Assembly (NCBI RefSeq): GCF_000260115.1
Contig: NZ_JH651379.1
Span: 1,492,501-1,556,500, forward strand
Length of the DNA: 64,000 nucleotides
From: Galbibacter orientalis DSM 19592
Lineage (GTDB): Bacteria; Bacteroidota; Bacteroidia; Flavobacteriales; Flavobacteriaceae
Direction of reading: 5' to 3'
Shown piece after piece: positions 1-11,291 of the stretch; within the stretch, counting starts at the first letter, position 1; each line of letters starts with the position of its first letter. Under the pieces are notes generated by a model. That model was not told where the DNA came from, searched no databases, and saw only the letters and a list, made by a program, of their open reading frames with translations. The position numbers and the translations under genes were made by a program.

Positions 1-79
1 GTTTGTAGTTTTTAGTTGTTAGTTTTTAATACTAATAACGAGTAACAAATAACGAGCAACGAATTGAAAAAAAAGAAAC

Positions 80-153
80 AGTCTCGTAGCTCAGCTGGTT
101 AGAGCGCTACACTGATAATGTAGAGGTCGGCAGTTCGAGTCTGCCCGAGACTA
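80..153 (+). tRNA. tRNA-Ile (GAT)
   Basis: A full cloverleaf can be folded: a seven-pair acceptor stem (AGTCTCG with CGAGACT), D arm, anticodon loop CTGATAA with anticodon GAT, and T arm GGCAG-TTCGAGT-CTGCC. The CCA end is not encoded. Its place between the missing 16S gene and tRNA-Ala is the usual one in bacterial rRNA operons. The 79 bases before it are spacer made of degenerate AACGAGTAACAAA-like words, so the 16S gene ends before the window. Confidence 0.97.
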
Positions 154-373
154 CAAGTCGAAGGGAGATTGCCCGCCTGCCTACCGAAGCGTAAGCGTAG
201 GAAGGAGACTACTAAATGAGTCTGGGGAGGTAACAAGAGTTATCAAACGAGTATAAGTTCATTAGATATTGAAGGAAATTCTAGAAGTTGAAGATTTGAA
301 TTATAAATTTTGAATTTTAAATTTTAAATTAATTAATTCAACATTCATAATTCAACATTCAAACAAAAAGAAT
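154..373 (+). other. rRNA operon spacer between tRNA-Ile and tRNA-Ala
   Basis: No gene is seen. The second half is very AT-rich and made of short overlapping words (AATTTTGAATTTTAAATTTTAAATT, then AATTCAACATTCATAATTCAACATTC), which resembles the degenerate repeats seen again after the 5S gene and at 16750-17340. It would be transcribed and removed during rRNA processing. Confidence 0.6.
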
Positions 374-447
374 GGGGGATTAGCTCAGCTGGCTAGAGCG
401 CCTGCCTTGCACGCAGGAGGTCATCGGTTCGACTCCGATATTCTCCA
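374..447 (+). tRNA. tRNA-Ala (TGC)
   Basis: The cloverleaf has acceptor GGGGGAT paired to ATTCTCC with two G-T wobbles, an anticodon loop CTTGCAC with anticodon TGC, and T arm ATCGG-TTCGACT-CCGAT. Discriminator A, CCA not encoded. With tRNA-Ile it forms the standard pair in the 16S-23S spacer. Confidence 0.97.
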
Positions 448-701
448 CTTGGAAAGCTTTAGGCTGTAAGCATTATGCTATAGGCTGAGTTTTCAAAAAA
501 AAAGTTTAAAGCTTAACGCATATAGCCTAAAGCCTATAGCTTTTTTAAAACGTTCATTGACATATTGAGATAAAGAGATACGAGAAAGTATTACGTAAAG
601 TAATACCTTTTAAGTAGACTATAGAGAAAAGAATCTTATTATATAATTGATTGCACGATTGATTATATAAAAAAAAATAGAATAGAATAAAAGAGCAAAA
701 A
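448..701 (+). promoter_or_regulatory. Spacer and leader before 23S rRNA, with boxA-like element
   Basis: The first 90 bases hold two opposed copies of the words AAGCTTTAGGCT and AGCCTAAAGCCTATAGCTTT, which can pair as an imperfect stem ending in a T run. At 551-567 is CGTTCATTGACATATTG, similar to the boxA-type antitermination and processing leader that precedes rRNA genes in Bacteroidota. The segment after it may pair with sequence beyond the 23S 3' end. The boxA reading is by similarity only. Confidence 0.4.
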
Positions 702-3541
<2,840 letters not shown>

Positions 3542-3546
3542 GTAGT

Positions 3547-3573
3547 CCTCTTGCTTTTGCAAAGAGCAAGAGG
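3547..3573 (+). terminator. Hairpin just after 23S rRNA
   Basis: CCTCTTGC at 3547-3554 pairs perfectly with GCAAGAGG at 3566-3573, followed shortly by CTCTTTTTAC. It could be a processing stem rather than a terminator, because the 5S gene lies downstream and presumably needs readthrough. Confidence 0.45.
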
Positions 3574-3655
3574 GCGCAAACTCTTTTTACTTCTATCTTT
3601 CTTTTTTTTAGAATCTATGATCTAGTATTTTTTTATCTCCATATGTTAACTTATT

Positions 3656-3744
3656 AAAAGCCCCACCTAACCTCCTCTTTTGGGAGGGACAATGGGCAAT
3701 ATTAACCTAGCCCCCTCTTTGGGAGGGGGTTGGGGGAGGCTTTA
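3656..3744. repeat. GC-rich palindromic element between 23S and 5S
   Basis: This 90-base stretch is much richer in G and C than its surroundings. An inner hairpin pairs CCCCCTC with GAGGGGG around TTTGG near 3710-3729, another pairs CCTCC with GGGAGG near 3672-3688, and the outer arms AAAGCCCCACCTAACC and GGTTGGGGGAGGCTTT are imperfect inverted repeats of each other. Similar 'CCTAACCCCCTC' palindromes are familiar as dispersed intergenic repeats in Flavobacteriia. Here one sits inside the rRNA transcription unit. Confidence 0.6.
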
Positions 3745-3750
3745 AGATTT

Positions 3751-3859
<109 letters not shown>

Positions 3860-3863
3860 TTAG

Positions 3864-3897
3864 AATCCTCATCATTTATTTGATGAGGATTTTTTTT
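3864..3897 (+). terminator. Rho-independent terminator of the rRNA operon
   Basis: ATCCTCATCA pairs with TGATGAGGAT around a short TTTATT loop and is followed by eight T residues. It lies immediately after the 5S gene, so it most likely ends the rRNA operon. Confidence 0.85.
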
Positions 3898-3904
3898 GCC
3901 TTTT

Positions 3905-4860
3905 TTTTAAGGAAGTACATTGAAAATTGAAAGATTGAAAGATTGAAGAATTGAAGGATTGAAAGATTGAAGGATTGAAGGATTGAAAGATTGAAGGATT
4001 GAAGGATTTTATCACTTTGCCACTTTGAAAAAAACCGTCTACCGTCTACCGCCTAATGCTTACTGCATATAGCTTCTTTGAACCTTTGAACCTTTTGAGT
4101 TAAAAAGTTATGCTGTTATGGAGTTACGATGTTACAAAGAAAAAATCGCCTACTGCCTACCGCATAATGCTTACTGCCCTTTGCCACTTTGATGGATTGA
4201 AGAATTCGGAAGTCGGAAGACATAATGCAATGTTCAGTAAGCGTACATTTTCAATCAAGAGTCAGGAATCAAGAGTCAAGAATGCAAAAAAAAAAAGTAT
4301 TCTTATTCTTTTGAAAATCTTGTAAACTACAAACCATAAACCATAAACAATAAACCAAAAACCTACTGCTTATTGAAAGATTGAAGAAAAAAACTGCCTA
4401 CCGCCTACTGCATAATGCTTACTGCCCTTTGCTTCTTTGCCACTTTGAACCTTTGATGGATTAAAGAAGTCGGAAATTGGAAGACAGAATTCAGTGTTCA
4501 ATGTTCAGTAAGCGTACATTTTCAATCAAGAGTCAGGAGTCAAGAGTCAAGAATGCAAAAAAAAAGTATTCTTATTCTTTTGAAAATCTTGTAAACTACA
4601 AACCATAAACCATAAACCATAAACCAAAAACCTACTGCTTATTGAAAGATTGAAGAATTGAAAGATTGAAGAAAAAAACCGCCTACCGCCTATAGCCTAA
4701 TGCTTACTGCCCTTTGCCACTTTGCCTCTTTACCTCTTTGTATTAAAAAGTTATGCTGTTATGGAGTTACGATGTTACAAAGAAAAAACCGCCTACCGCC
4801 TAATGCTTACTGCATATAGCTTAAAGCATATAGCCGCTCTGACTTCTGACTCTTCTATAA
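3905..4860. repeat. Degenerate word-like repeats with an imperfect tandem block of about 285 bp
   Basis: No believable gene is present. The stretch starts with about a dozen copies of GATTGAAG-type 8-mers (3925-4010), then alternates words such as CCGCCTACCGCCTA, AATGCTTACTGC, CTTTGCCACTTTGA, CAAGAGTCAAGAGTC and AAACCATAAACC. A block at 4095-4385 is repeated imperfectly at 4385-4665, and its opening sequence (AAAAAGTTATGCTGTTATGG) occurs again at 4744. A 71-codon frame inside (4110-4325) is made only of these repeats and is rejected. The same words recur at 16750-17340. Confidence 0.8.
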
Positions 4861-4879
4861 ATATTAAAGCACAAACCCT

Positions 4880-4968
4880 ACTGCGTTAGGGATAGCAGTG
4901 GCATCCTTTGCAAGGAAACTTCCTTGTAAAGATATAACGGATAGCCCGGCCCGAAAGGGAACGCCATG
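4880..4968 (+). ncRNA. Structured RNA of flavobacterial type (possibly the flavo-1 motif)
   Basis: Three helices nest neatly. GCGTT (4883-4887) closes on AACGC (4960-4964); CTTTGCAAGG (4906-4915) pairs over ten bases with CCTTGTAAAG (4922-4931) around AAACTT; and CCC-GAAA-GGG near 4950-4959 makes a hairpin with a GNRA tetraloop, which fixes the strand as plus. Single-stranded purine-rich linkers such as GATATAACGGATAGC look like conserved motif positions. I recall similar GCGTTAGGGAT...GCCCG sequences as recurrent in flavobacterial genomes, and the Rfam motif flavo-1 is a candidate identity, but I could not check it. Function unknown. Confidence 0.6.
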
Positions 4969-5012
4969 GTAATGTGGGTGTTAATTAGGTATAGATTGAC
5001 TTAGAATACTTT

Positions 5013-7247
5013 TTAGTAATATTTAAATAAAAAGAAATCCTCCACATCGTAAAATGCTTTATGTTGATTGGAAAATATTCCTTCAATGAGGTCGGATGTT
5101 TGTGAATTGTTTAAATTTTCTTTTAGTGATTTATTAAGGTATTCATCGTAGTTTTCTATAGAATGATATTTCCTTATGTCTACCTGTTGAATGTTTAAAT
5201 TTTGATTTTGAAAATCATCATTAATATTCCAAGTATTTAGTTCGTTTGGTAATTCTGGTAAAATTATTTTTTCATTTTTTTGACTATTAAAAATTATTTT
5301 CCATTTATATACTTCTTGAGATTGATTATTGTTTTCGATATAAATGTTTCCAACAGCGTGCCCTGCTCCAGTTTTATTAATATTTATTTGATTATTGGTG
5401 AAAGTATAATCTAGTGTCCATGCGGGGATGTTGTAGAATTCTTTTGGTTCTCCCACACTTTTAGTGAAGTAATTTCCGATAGACAGATCATAGCGGTATT
5501 TATAAAAATTGGAATTAAAATCATAATTAAATCCATTGTAGTTATCGAAATTCCCGCCAAAATTCCATAACATGTTAAATTTATTATTTATAAAGTCATT
5601 TTCATCAAGATATCCATTAATTACTAGCGTCATACTATTTTGTTCTCCAGAGGTGTTAGAAACAGCTGCATTTATTGTTCTTCTTTCTATACCTTCTGTT
5701 TTAAATTGGTTATAATCTAATTTGAAATCATCAGTAATACTATCCCTATCTAGGAGTAAATATTTATAATTATAGTTATTATGGTTTCTATATGAAAAAT
5801 AAATTTTTGAGGATACTGGTTGTTGTGTATTTTCATATAGTTCTATCCACATCTCGTTCGTGTTGTTTGAATATTGGCCGTTATAATCACTTCCGTATGC
5901 ATTTACGTTAATAACTGACCCTAAGGTAGATTCAAAATTTACTCCCGTTGATTGTATTCTTTTTCTCGCTTCTTGAATTTCTCTCTTAGGAGTTTTTATA
6001 TTTACTTCGGATGGGTTATTAATGGTTAAATCTTGAAAAGTTGTTAAATAGCTTGAGTCAATATAGCCAGAAGATAATGCAGCAAAAGTAAGCATGAAAG
6101 ACTCTTCTTTGTTTATATTCTTTTCTGTAGTTAATGTAATAGATCTGGTATTATTTAAGACCTCTTTTATGTCAAGAATTTTTCCTTCATAATTTGATGA
6201 AAAAATATAAAATCTCGAAAATGTACTGCTTAATGCTTCTTCAGGAATATTTATAGTAATAAGTTTTCTGTGGATTTTAAAGTTTGTTGTGCTAACGGAT
6301 GTGTTTCCTAGTTTATCTTTTGCAGTAATACGAATCTGTTTTTCTCCTGTGGAATAATCATCTGGGTTGAGTTCAAATGAGATTTCTGATGCAACGCTGT
6401 TTAGAAGGATACTATCATTCAATTTTATTTGAACACTGTCTATTTCTGAATATAGGTCTTTTAAAGCAGGCTTTATGACAGTGTTTTCAATGACAATATC
6501 TTCTTCTTTTATATCTTCAAAAGTTATTTCGGGCCCTGTGTTGTCGGTTATAAATTTGACTTCATAAATTGTGGTATTCTCCGCTGCGTCTTCAGCAATT
6601 ATTTTTAAAGTTTTTTCACCATCTTCAAATTTAGTAGAATCAAAGTTAAGACTATAGTTATTGTCTTCCAGCGTTTCAAATTCTACAGTTTCGTTATTAA
6701 GGAATACTTCTAAATTTGTAATATCTTGGTCGTCTTCAGCAATAAAAGAGATTGTATTTTCTGTTCCATTTAAAATAGTGCCTTCTTCAAGAGATACTTT
6801 AGAGATTGTTGGTAAAGTATTGTCAATATATATTTCTTGCTCAGAAACAGCTGTATTTCCACTATTGTCTTGGGCTACTATTTTTAAAGAGAAGACTTCC
6901 CCTTTGTTGGCTGTACTTTTCTTAATGGAATTGAATGAATTTAAGTCGATACTTAATTTAAATGGAGCTGTTTTATCTTCGGCAACTTTTGTATCATTAA
7001 TATAAGCTTCGACTTTACTGATTCCTTTTTCGTCATCAGCATTTATATTTATTTCCATTTTATTTCCTACAATAGGAATCTCATTAGGAGTTTCAGCTTT
7101 TTTTACTCCTTCAATTTCAAAACTAAGAACGGGTGGAATTGTGTCTATTTCTTCTTCAAGATCTTTATCACATGAAAATATAATCAAACAGATTATTAGT
7201 AGTAGGTTAACGTTTTTTATTATTAGGTTAGGTTGATTTGATTGCAA
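5013..7247 (-). CDS. Surface lipoprotein with bacterial Ig-like repeats
   Basis: The 744-residue product begins with a hydrophobic signal ending in the lipobox IIFSC (Cys at about 26), so it should be a lipid-anchored exported protein. Residues about 35-320 hold three to four repeated units of roughly 90 residues with the patterns 'DDxGIxKVEAYIND', 'TAPFKLSID' and 'LKIVAQDNSGNTA', typical of bacterial Ig-like domains that act as spacers or adhesive modules. The C-terminal 400 residues are rich in Asn, Tyr and Phe and I recognise no domain there; a jelly-roll or barrel-like binding domain is possible but unproven. It stands alone, reading toward the structured RNA. No T9SS C-terminal signal is evident. 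Confidence 0.8.
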   Translation of the reverse strand: MQSNQPNLIIKNVNLLLIICLIIFSCDKDLEEEIDTIPPVLSFEIEGVKKAETPNEIPIVGNKMEININADDEKGISKVEAYINDTKVAEDKTAPFKLSIDLNSFNSIKKSTANKGEVFSLKIVAQDNSGNTAVSEQEIYIDNTLPTISKVSLEEGTILNGTENTISFIAEDDQDITNLEVFLNNETVEFETLEDNNYSLNFDSTKFEDGEKTLKIIAEDAAENTTIYEVKFITDNTGPEITFEDIKEEDIVIENTVIKPALKDLYSEIDSVQIKLNDSILLNSVASEISFELNPDDYSTGEKQIRITAKDKLGNTSVSTTNFKIHRKLITINIPEEALSSTFSRFYIFSSNYEGKILDIKEVLNNTRSITLTTEKNINKEESFMLTFAALSSGYIDSSYLTTFQDLTINNPSEVNIKTPKREIQEARKRIQSTGVNFESTLGSVINVNAYGSDYNGQYSNNTNEMWIELYENTQQPVSSKIYFSYRNHNNYNYKYLLLDRDSITDDFKLDYNQFKTEGIERRTINAAVSNTSGEQNSMTLVINGYLDENDFINNKFNMLWNFGGNFDNYNGFNYDFNSNFYKYRYDLSIGNYFTKSVGEPKEFYNIPAWTLDYTFTNNQININKTGAGHAVGNIYIENNNQSQEVYKWKIIFNSQKNEKIILPELPNELNTWNINDDFQNQNLNIQQVDIRKYHSIENYDEYLNKSLKENLNNSQTSDLIEGIFSNQHKAFYDVEDFFLFKYY

Positions 7248-7330
7248 TATAGAATTTTTATCGAATTGGAGTGATTTTTTTCTTTAATAAGAATCTTTTC
7301 TAATTGTAAATTCTTTAAAAATTGACAAAA

Positions 7331-7365
7331 AAAAGTCCGGTATACTATTAATACCGGACTTTTTT
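7331..7365 (-). terminator. Terminator after pnp
   Basis: AGTCCGGTAT and ATACCGGACT form a ten-pair stem around ACTATTA, flanked by A runs on one side and T runs on the other, so it could work in both directions. Given the gene order it should end the minus-strand pnp transcript and insulate the lipoprotein gene downstream. Confidence 0.85.
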
Positions 7366-7391
7366 ACCACACTTTAAAATTAAATAAATAT

Positions 7392-9608
7392 TTAATCTCT
7401 TCGAGGTTTTCTATCGCCTCTATTGTCTTTAGATCTATTATCGCGGTTTCCATCTCTTTCACGAGGTGGTCTTTCTGCGTAGCCTTCTGGTTTTGGAAGA
7501 ATGGCTTTTCTAGATACTTTTTCTTTTCTTGTTTTTGGATCTACTCCAAAATATTTAACTTCAAAAACATCTCCTAAATTAACAACATCGGTAACATTGT
7601 CTGTACGTTCCCAAGCTAATTCGGAAATATGTAAAAGTACTTCGTTTCCTGGAGCTGCTGTATATTCTACTACAGCACCAAAATCTAACATTTTAATTAC
7701 TTTTACTTCGTATACTTCACCTTTTGTAGGCTTGAATAATAAAGAATCTATTTTTGCATTTACGGCATCAATTCCTTCACTTCCAACGCCTAAAATTTCA
7801 ACGATACCTTCTTCTGTAACTGGGTCTTCATTGATAACAATAGTAGTATCTGTTTCTTTTTGAAGTTCTTGGATTACTTTTCCTCCTGGACCAATTAAAG
7901 CTCCAATGAATTCATTAGGAATACGTCTAGTTACCATTTTCGGAGCATGTCCTTTAACATCTGCATTTGGAGTTGCAATTGTGTCGGTTAGTTTCTCTAA
8001 AATATGTAAACGTCCATTACGAGCTTGTTTCAATGCTTTTACTAAAATCTCGTAGCTTAAACCTTTTACTTTAATATCCATTTGGCAAGCAGTAATACCA
8101 TCTGCAGTACCTGTTACTTTAAAGTCCATATCTCCTAAATGATCTTCATCTCCTAGGATATCCGATAATACAGCATATTTTCCAGATTCAGCATCAGAAA
8201 TTAATCCCATAGCAATTCCAGAAACAGGTTTTATTAATTGCACTCCAGCATCCATTAATGCCATTGTTCCAGAACAAACGGTAGCCATAGAAGAAGAACC
8301 GTTAGATTCTAAAACTTCTGATACTACACGTACTGTGTAAGGGCAATCTTCAGGAACCATTCCTTTTAAAGCACGTTGTGCTAAATTTCCATGACCAACT
8401 TCACGACGAGAAGTTCCACGAATAGGGCGTGCTTCTCCAGTTGAAAAAGGAGGGAAGTTATAGTGTAAATAGAAACGCTCTTCTCCTTCATAAGATGGCA
8501 TATCTATTTGATTTGCTTCTCTACTTGTTCCTAAAGTAACAGTTGCTAATGCTTGTGTTTCTCCACGAGTAAAGATTGCAGAACCATGTGTTGATGGTAA
8601 GTAATCTACTTCACACCAAATTGGTCTTATCTCGTCTGTTTTACGTCCATCTAAACGTAAACCTTCGTTTAATGTTAAGTCTCTTACAGCCGCTTTTTCT
8701 GCTTTGCTGTAATATTTAGAAATTAAATCTCCAAACTCTTCTTGCTCTTCTTCAGAATAAGATGCTACAATTTCTTCTTTAATTTCAGCAAATGCTGCTC
8801 CTCTTTCATGCTTAGAAGATCCTGCTTTTGCTACTGCATAAACTTTTTCGTAAGCTAATTCATGAATTTTTTTAGCCAATTCTTCATCTTCTCTTTCTGG
8901 CTCATATTCACGAGTTTCTTTTTTACCAAATGCTTCCGCTAATTTTACTTGAGCTTCACATTGAACTTTAATAGCTTCGTGTGCAAATTTAATTGCGTCT
9001 GCCATTTCTTCTTCAGAAATCTCATCCATTTCACCTTCAACCATCATTACAGAGTCTGCAGAAGCTCCAATCATCATATCGATATCAGATTCTAATAACT
9101 GTGCTCTTGTTGGGTTGATAACAAATTCACCATTTACACGGCCAACTCTAACTTCAGAAATTGGACATTCGAATGGTAAATCTGACAATTGAATAGCGGC
9201 AGAAGCGGCTAAACCTGCCATTGCATCTGGCATAACATCTTCGTCATGCGACATTAATTGTACCATCACCTGAGTTTCAGCGTGGTAATCTTTTGGGAAC
9301 AAAGGACGTAATACACGGTCTACTAAACGCATTGTTAATACTTCTCCGTCACTTGGTCTTGCTTCTCTTTTGAAGAATCCACCAGGATAACGACCAGCAG
9401 CAGCAAATTTTTCTCTGTAATCTACTGTTAATGGTAAAAAGTCTACATCCGATTGTTTGTAATTGGAAACAACTGTACATAATAACATACATTTTCCAGA
9501 TTGTACTACAACACTTCCGTGTGCTTGTTTTGCTAATTTTCCCGTTTCTAGAGAGATAGTTCTACCATCTCCTAAATCAATAATTTCTCTTTTTACTTCA
9601 GGAATCAT
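7392..9608 (-). CDS. pnp: Polyribonucleotide nucleotidyltransferase (PNPase)
   Basis: A phosphorolytic 3'-5' exoribonuclease of the RNA degradation machinery. The 738-residue protein shows the complete family layout: an N-terminal RNase PH core (from '[24 protein letters not shown]'-like sequence), the helical linker, a second RNase PH core with '[20 protein letters not shown]' phosphate-binding residues, a KH domain with [12 protein letters not shown], an S1 domain ([20 protein letters not shown]), and a basic Arg/Asp-rich tail. Start ATG at 9608 gives the usual N-terminus. It follows rpsO on the same strand, the order common in bacteria, though with a 320-base spacer and a terminator between them. 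Confidence 0.98.
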   Translation of the reverse strand: MIPEVKREIIDLGDGRTISLETGKLAKQAHGSVVVQSGKCMLLCTVVSNYKQSDVDFLPLTVDYREKFAAAGRYPGGFFKREARPSDGEVLTMRLVDRVLRPLFPKDYHAETQVMVQLMSHDEDVMPDAMAGLAASAAIQLSDLPFECPISEVRVGRVNGEFVINPTRAQLLESDIDMMIGASADSVMMVEGEMDEISEEEMADAIKFAHEAIKVQCEAQVKLAEAFGKKETREYEPEREDEELAKKIHELAYEKVYAVAKAGSSKHERGAAFAEIKEEIVASYSEEEQEEFGDLISKYYSKAEKAAVRDLTLNEGLRLDGRKTDEIRPIWCEVDYLPSTHGSAIFTRGETQALATVTLGTSREANQIDMPSYEGEERFYLHYNFPPFSTGEARPIRGTSRREVGHGNLAQRALKGMVPEDCPYTVRVVSEVLESNGSSSMATVCSGTMALMDAGVQLIKPVSGIAMGLISDAESGKYAVLSDILGDEDHLGDMDFKVTGTADGITACQMDIKVKGLSYEILVKALKQARNGRLHILEKLTDTIATPNADVKGHAPKMVTRRIPNEFIGALIGPGGKVIQELQKETDTTIVINEDPVTEEGIVEILGVGSEGIDAVNAKIDSLLFKPTKGEVYEVKVIKMLDFGAVVEYTAAPGNEVLLHISELAWERTDNVTDVVNLGDVFEVKYFGVDPKTRKEKVSRKAILPKPEGYAERPPRERDGNRDNRSKDNRGDRKPRRD

Positions 9609-9826
9609 ATAATTTTTAATTTACCTACATATGTAGGAGTTAAACATAGGGTTTCCACAGTTATTGCGGAAGTAGTTGTGTTGTTGTAGTTGTTGTTACC
9701 CAATGAAAAACTATTAATTTTAAGCTTTTTTATCCCTTAAAAGGGGATTGTTTTTGGTTTTCACCCAAATAGAATCTATTTAGATACTATTTGCTTATAA
9801 ATGCTAAAGGTAATAATTATAGTTCG

Positions 9827-9857
9827 ATTATCTGTAAGAAATTATAATTCAGATAAT
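9827..9857 (-). promoter_or_regulatory. Stem-loop in the pnp leader
   Basis: ATTATCTG (9827-9834) and CAGATAAT (9850-9857) form an eight-pair inverted repeat about 220 bases before the pnp start. The 320-base interval between rpsO and pnp has no gene. In enterobacteria the pnp leader folds into a processed stem that PNPase uses for autoregulation; this hairpin is a possible analogue, but it could equally be an operator. Confidence 0.35.
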
Positions 9858-9893
9858 TTACGCTAGTTACCTCGTCTTTTTTTTATTCGTTTA

Positions 9894-9923
9894 AATAAAA
9901 AAAGGGAGCAAATTTGCTCCCTT
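9894..9923 (-). terminator. Terminator after rpsO
   Basis: AAGGGAGCAAA and TTTGCTCCCTT form a near-perfect palindrome just past the rpsO stop (9929), followed on the minus strand by a run of seven T residues. It should end most rpsO transcripts before pnp. Confidence 0.85.
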
Positions 9924-9928
9924 ATATC

Positions 9929-10198
9929 TTACTTTCTTAATCCTAATTCTTTGATGATAGCACGATATCTTGTAATATCTTTCTTCTTCAAATAATCTAG
10001 TAAGCTTCTTCTTTTACCTACTAGCATAACTAATGAACGCTCTGTATTGAAATCTTTACGATTGTTTTTTAAGTGTCCAGTTAAATGATTAATTCTGTGT
10101 GTGAACAAAGCAATTTGTCCTTCTGCAGATCCGGTGTTTTTAGCATCACCACCATATTGTTTAAATATGTCTGCTTTTACTTCTTTAGCTAAATACAT
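9929..10198 (-). CDS. rpsO: 30S ribosomal protein S15
   Basis: Primary 16S rRNA-binding protein of the small-subunit platform. The 89-residue length and the segments 'GSAEGQIALFTHRINHLTGHLKNN', 'DFNTERSLVMLVGKRRSLLDYLKKKD' and the C-terminal 'YRAIIKELGLRK' are diagnostic. It is followed by a strong terminator and then pnp. The upstream leader (10199-10350) holds no gene and might carry an autoregulatory site, which I cannot define. Confidence 0.98.
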   Translation of the reverse strand: MYLAKEVKADIFKQYGGDAKNTGSAEGQIALFTHRINHLTGHLKNNRKDFNTERSLVMLVGKRRSLLDYLKKKDITRYRAIIKELGLRK

Positions 10199-10350
10199 GC
10201 CAATATTATTTAAATGATTCTTATGTATTTGATAGATTTTCTATCAGTGGGCGCAAAGATAACAATAAATTTTATTATCTAGCGTTTTTTATGGTAGATT
10301 ATTTAACGGCTAAAATATAGCTAATTTATTAATTATAAACATATTATATT

Positions 10351-11214
10351 ATGAAACTAATCTCAAGAAATTTATTAATGATGCTGATCCCTACTACTAT
10401 CTTAATTGTTTCTTGTAATGATGATGATTCTAATGAATCAATAGATGGTTCTCCAACCGAAGCGTTAACTGTTCAAGAGGTTAAAACAAGTATGGAAGCT
10501 ACACAAGTTTCTGATGAAGTTGATGATATTGTTGATTATATGGTAGTTTCCGATTTAGGAAGCTCTTCTAACAAACAAACTTCAATAAGTTCTAAAGGAT
10601 GGCTACCAGATTGTTACACTATTTCTACGGAAGCTAGTGGTGATAATTTTATGATTACACTAGATTTTGGACAAGGTTGTGAAATGCCAGACGGGAGAAA
10701 TATTGCGGGAATGTTGACCATGACAAAATCCAATGTTTCAGATTCTACTTCTTTTACGCGTAATTCTGAAGTTAAGTTTGAAAGTTTTACTATAGATAGT
10801 GTTACTGTAAATGGTAGTAAAACATATCAACATACTTTTGCGGATGATGAAAATCCAAAGACTATGGTGGCTTCAGAAATAACACTTCTTTGGGAAGATG
10901 AATCTACTATGCAAGTAAATTCTGAAAAAACAAGAGAGTGGATTGAAGGTTTTGATGATGGCGAATGGGGTAATAGTGCTTTTTTAGTTACAGGAACTAC
11001 CACTGTTATTAATAAAGATGGAGTTACTTATACAAGTGAAATTACTACGCCTCTAAGAGCAGAACTGTCTTGTAACTATATTGTGAGTGGAGTACTTACA
11101 CTTTCTAAAGATGAAGCAAGTGCCGAAGTAGATTTTGGAGATGGCACCTGTGATGATAAAGCAATGTATAGCGATCCTGAAGGAAATACAACAGAGATTA
11201 CATTAAAAAAATAG
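10351..11214 (+). CDS. Hypothetical lipoprotein
   Basis: A 287-residue product with a signal peptide and lipobox LIVSC (Cys at about 22), followed by an acidic DDDSNES linker that suggests surface export in Bacteroidota (a lipoprotein export-like acidic stretch just after the Cys). The rest is beta-rich, with 'CYTISTEASGDNFMITLDFGQGC' and a similar 'LSCNYIVSGVLTLSKDEASAEVDFGDGTC' near the end, so two related Cys-bounded segments may pair. I do not recognise a named family. It is a single gene with its own terminator, divergent from rpsO. Confidence 0.75.
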   Translation: MKLISRNLLMMLIPTTILIVSCNDDDSNESIDGSPTEALTVQEVKTSMEATQVSDEVDDIVDYMVVSDLGSSSNKQTSISSKGWLPDCYTISTEASGDNFMITLDFGQGCEMPDGRNIAGMLTMTKSNVSDSTSFTRNSEVKFESFTIDSVTVNGSKTYQHTFADDENPKTMVASEITLLWEDESTMQVNSEKTREWIEGFDDGEWGNSAFLVTGTTTVINKDGVTYTSEITTPLRAELSCNYIVSGVLTLSKDEASAEVDFGDGTCDDKAMYSDPEGNTTEITLKK

Positions 11215-11236
11215 GAGTATAGAAATTTCTAAAAAT

Positions 11237-11272
11237 AAAAATCCGTAGCATTTAAAATGTTACGGATTTTTT
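11237..11272 (+). terminator. Terminator after the 10351 lipoprotein gene
   Basis: ATCCGTAGCATTT pairs with AAATGTTACGGAT, with A and T runs on the two sides. It can serve the plus-strand lipoprotein gene and the converging accD gene. Confidence 0.85.
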
Positions 11273-11291
11273 ATGCGATATAAATAAGTTT

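Noticed and set aside
4110-4325. 71-codon plus-strand gene after the rRNA operon
   Set aside because: It consists only of the degenerate repeat words, and its neighbouring repeat copy breaks the frame.
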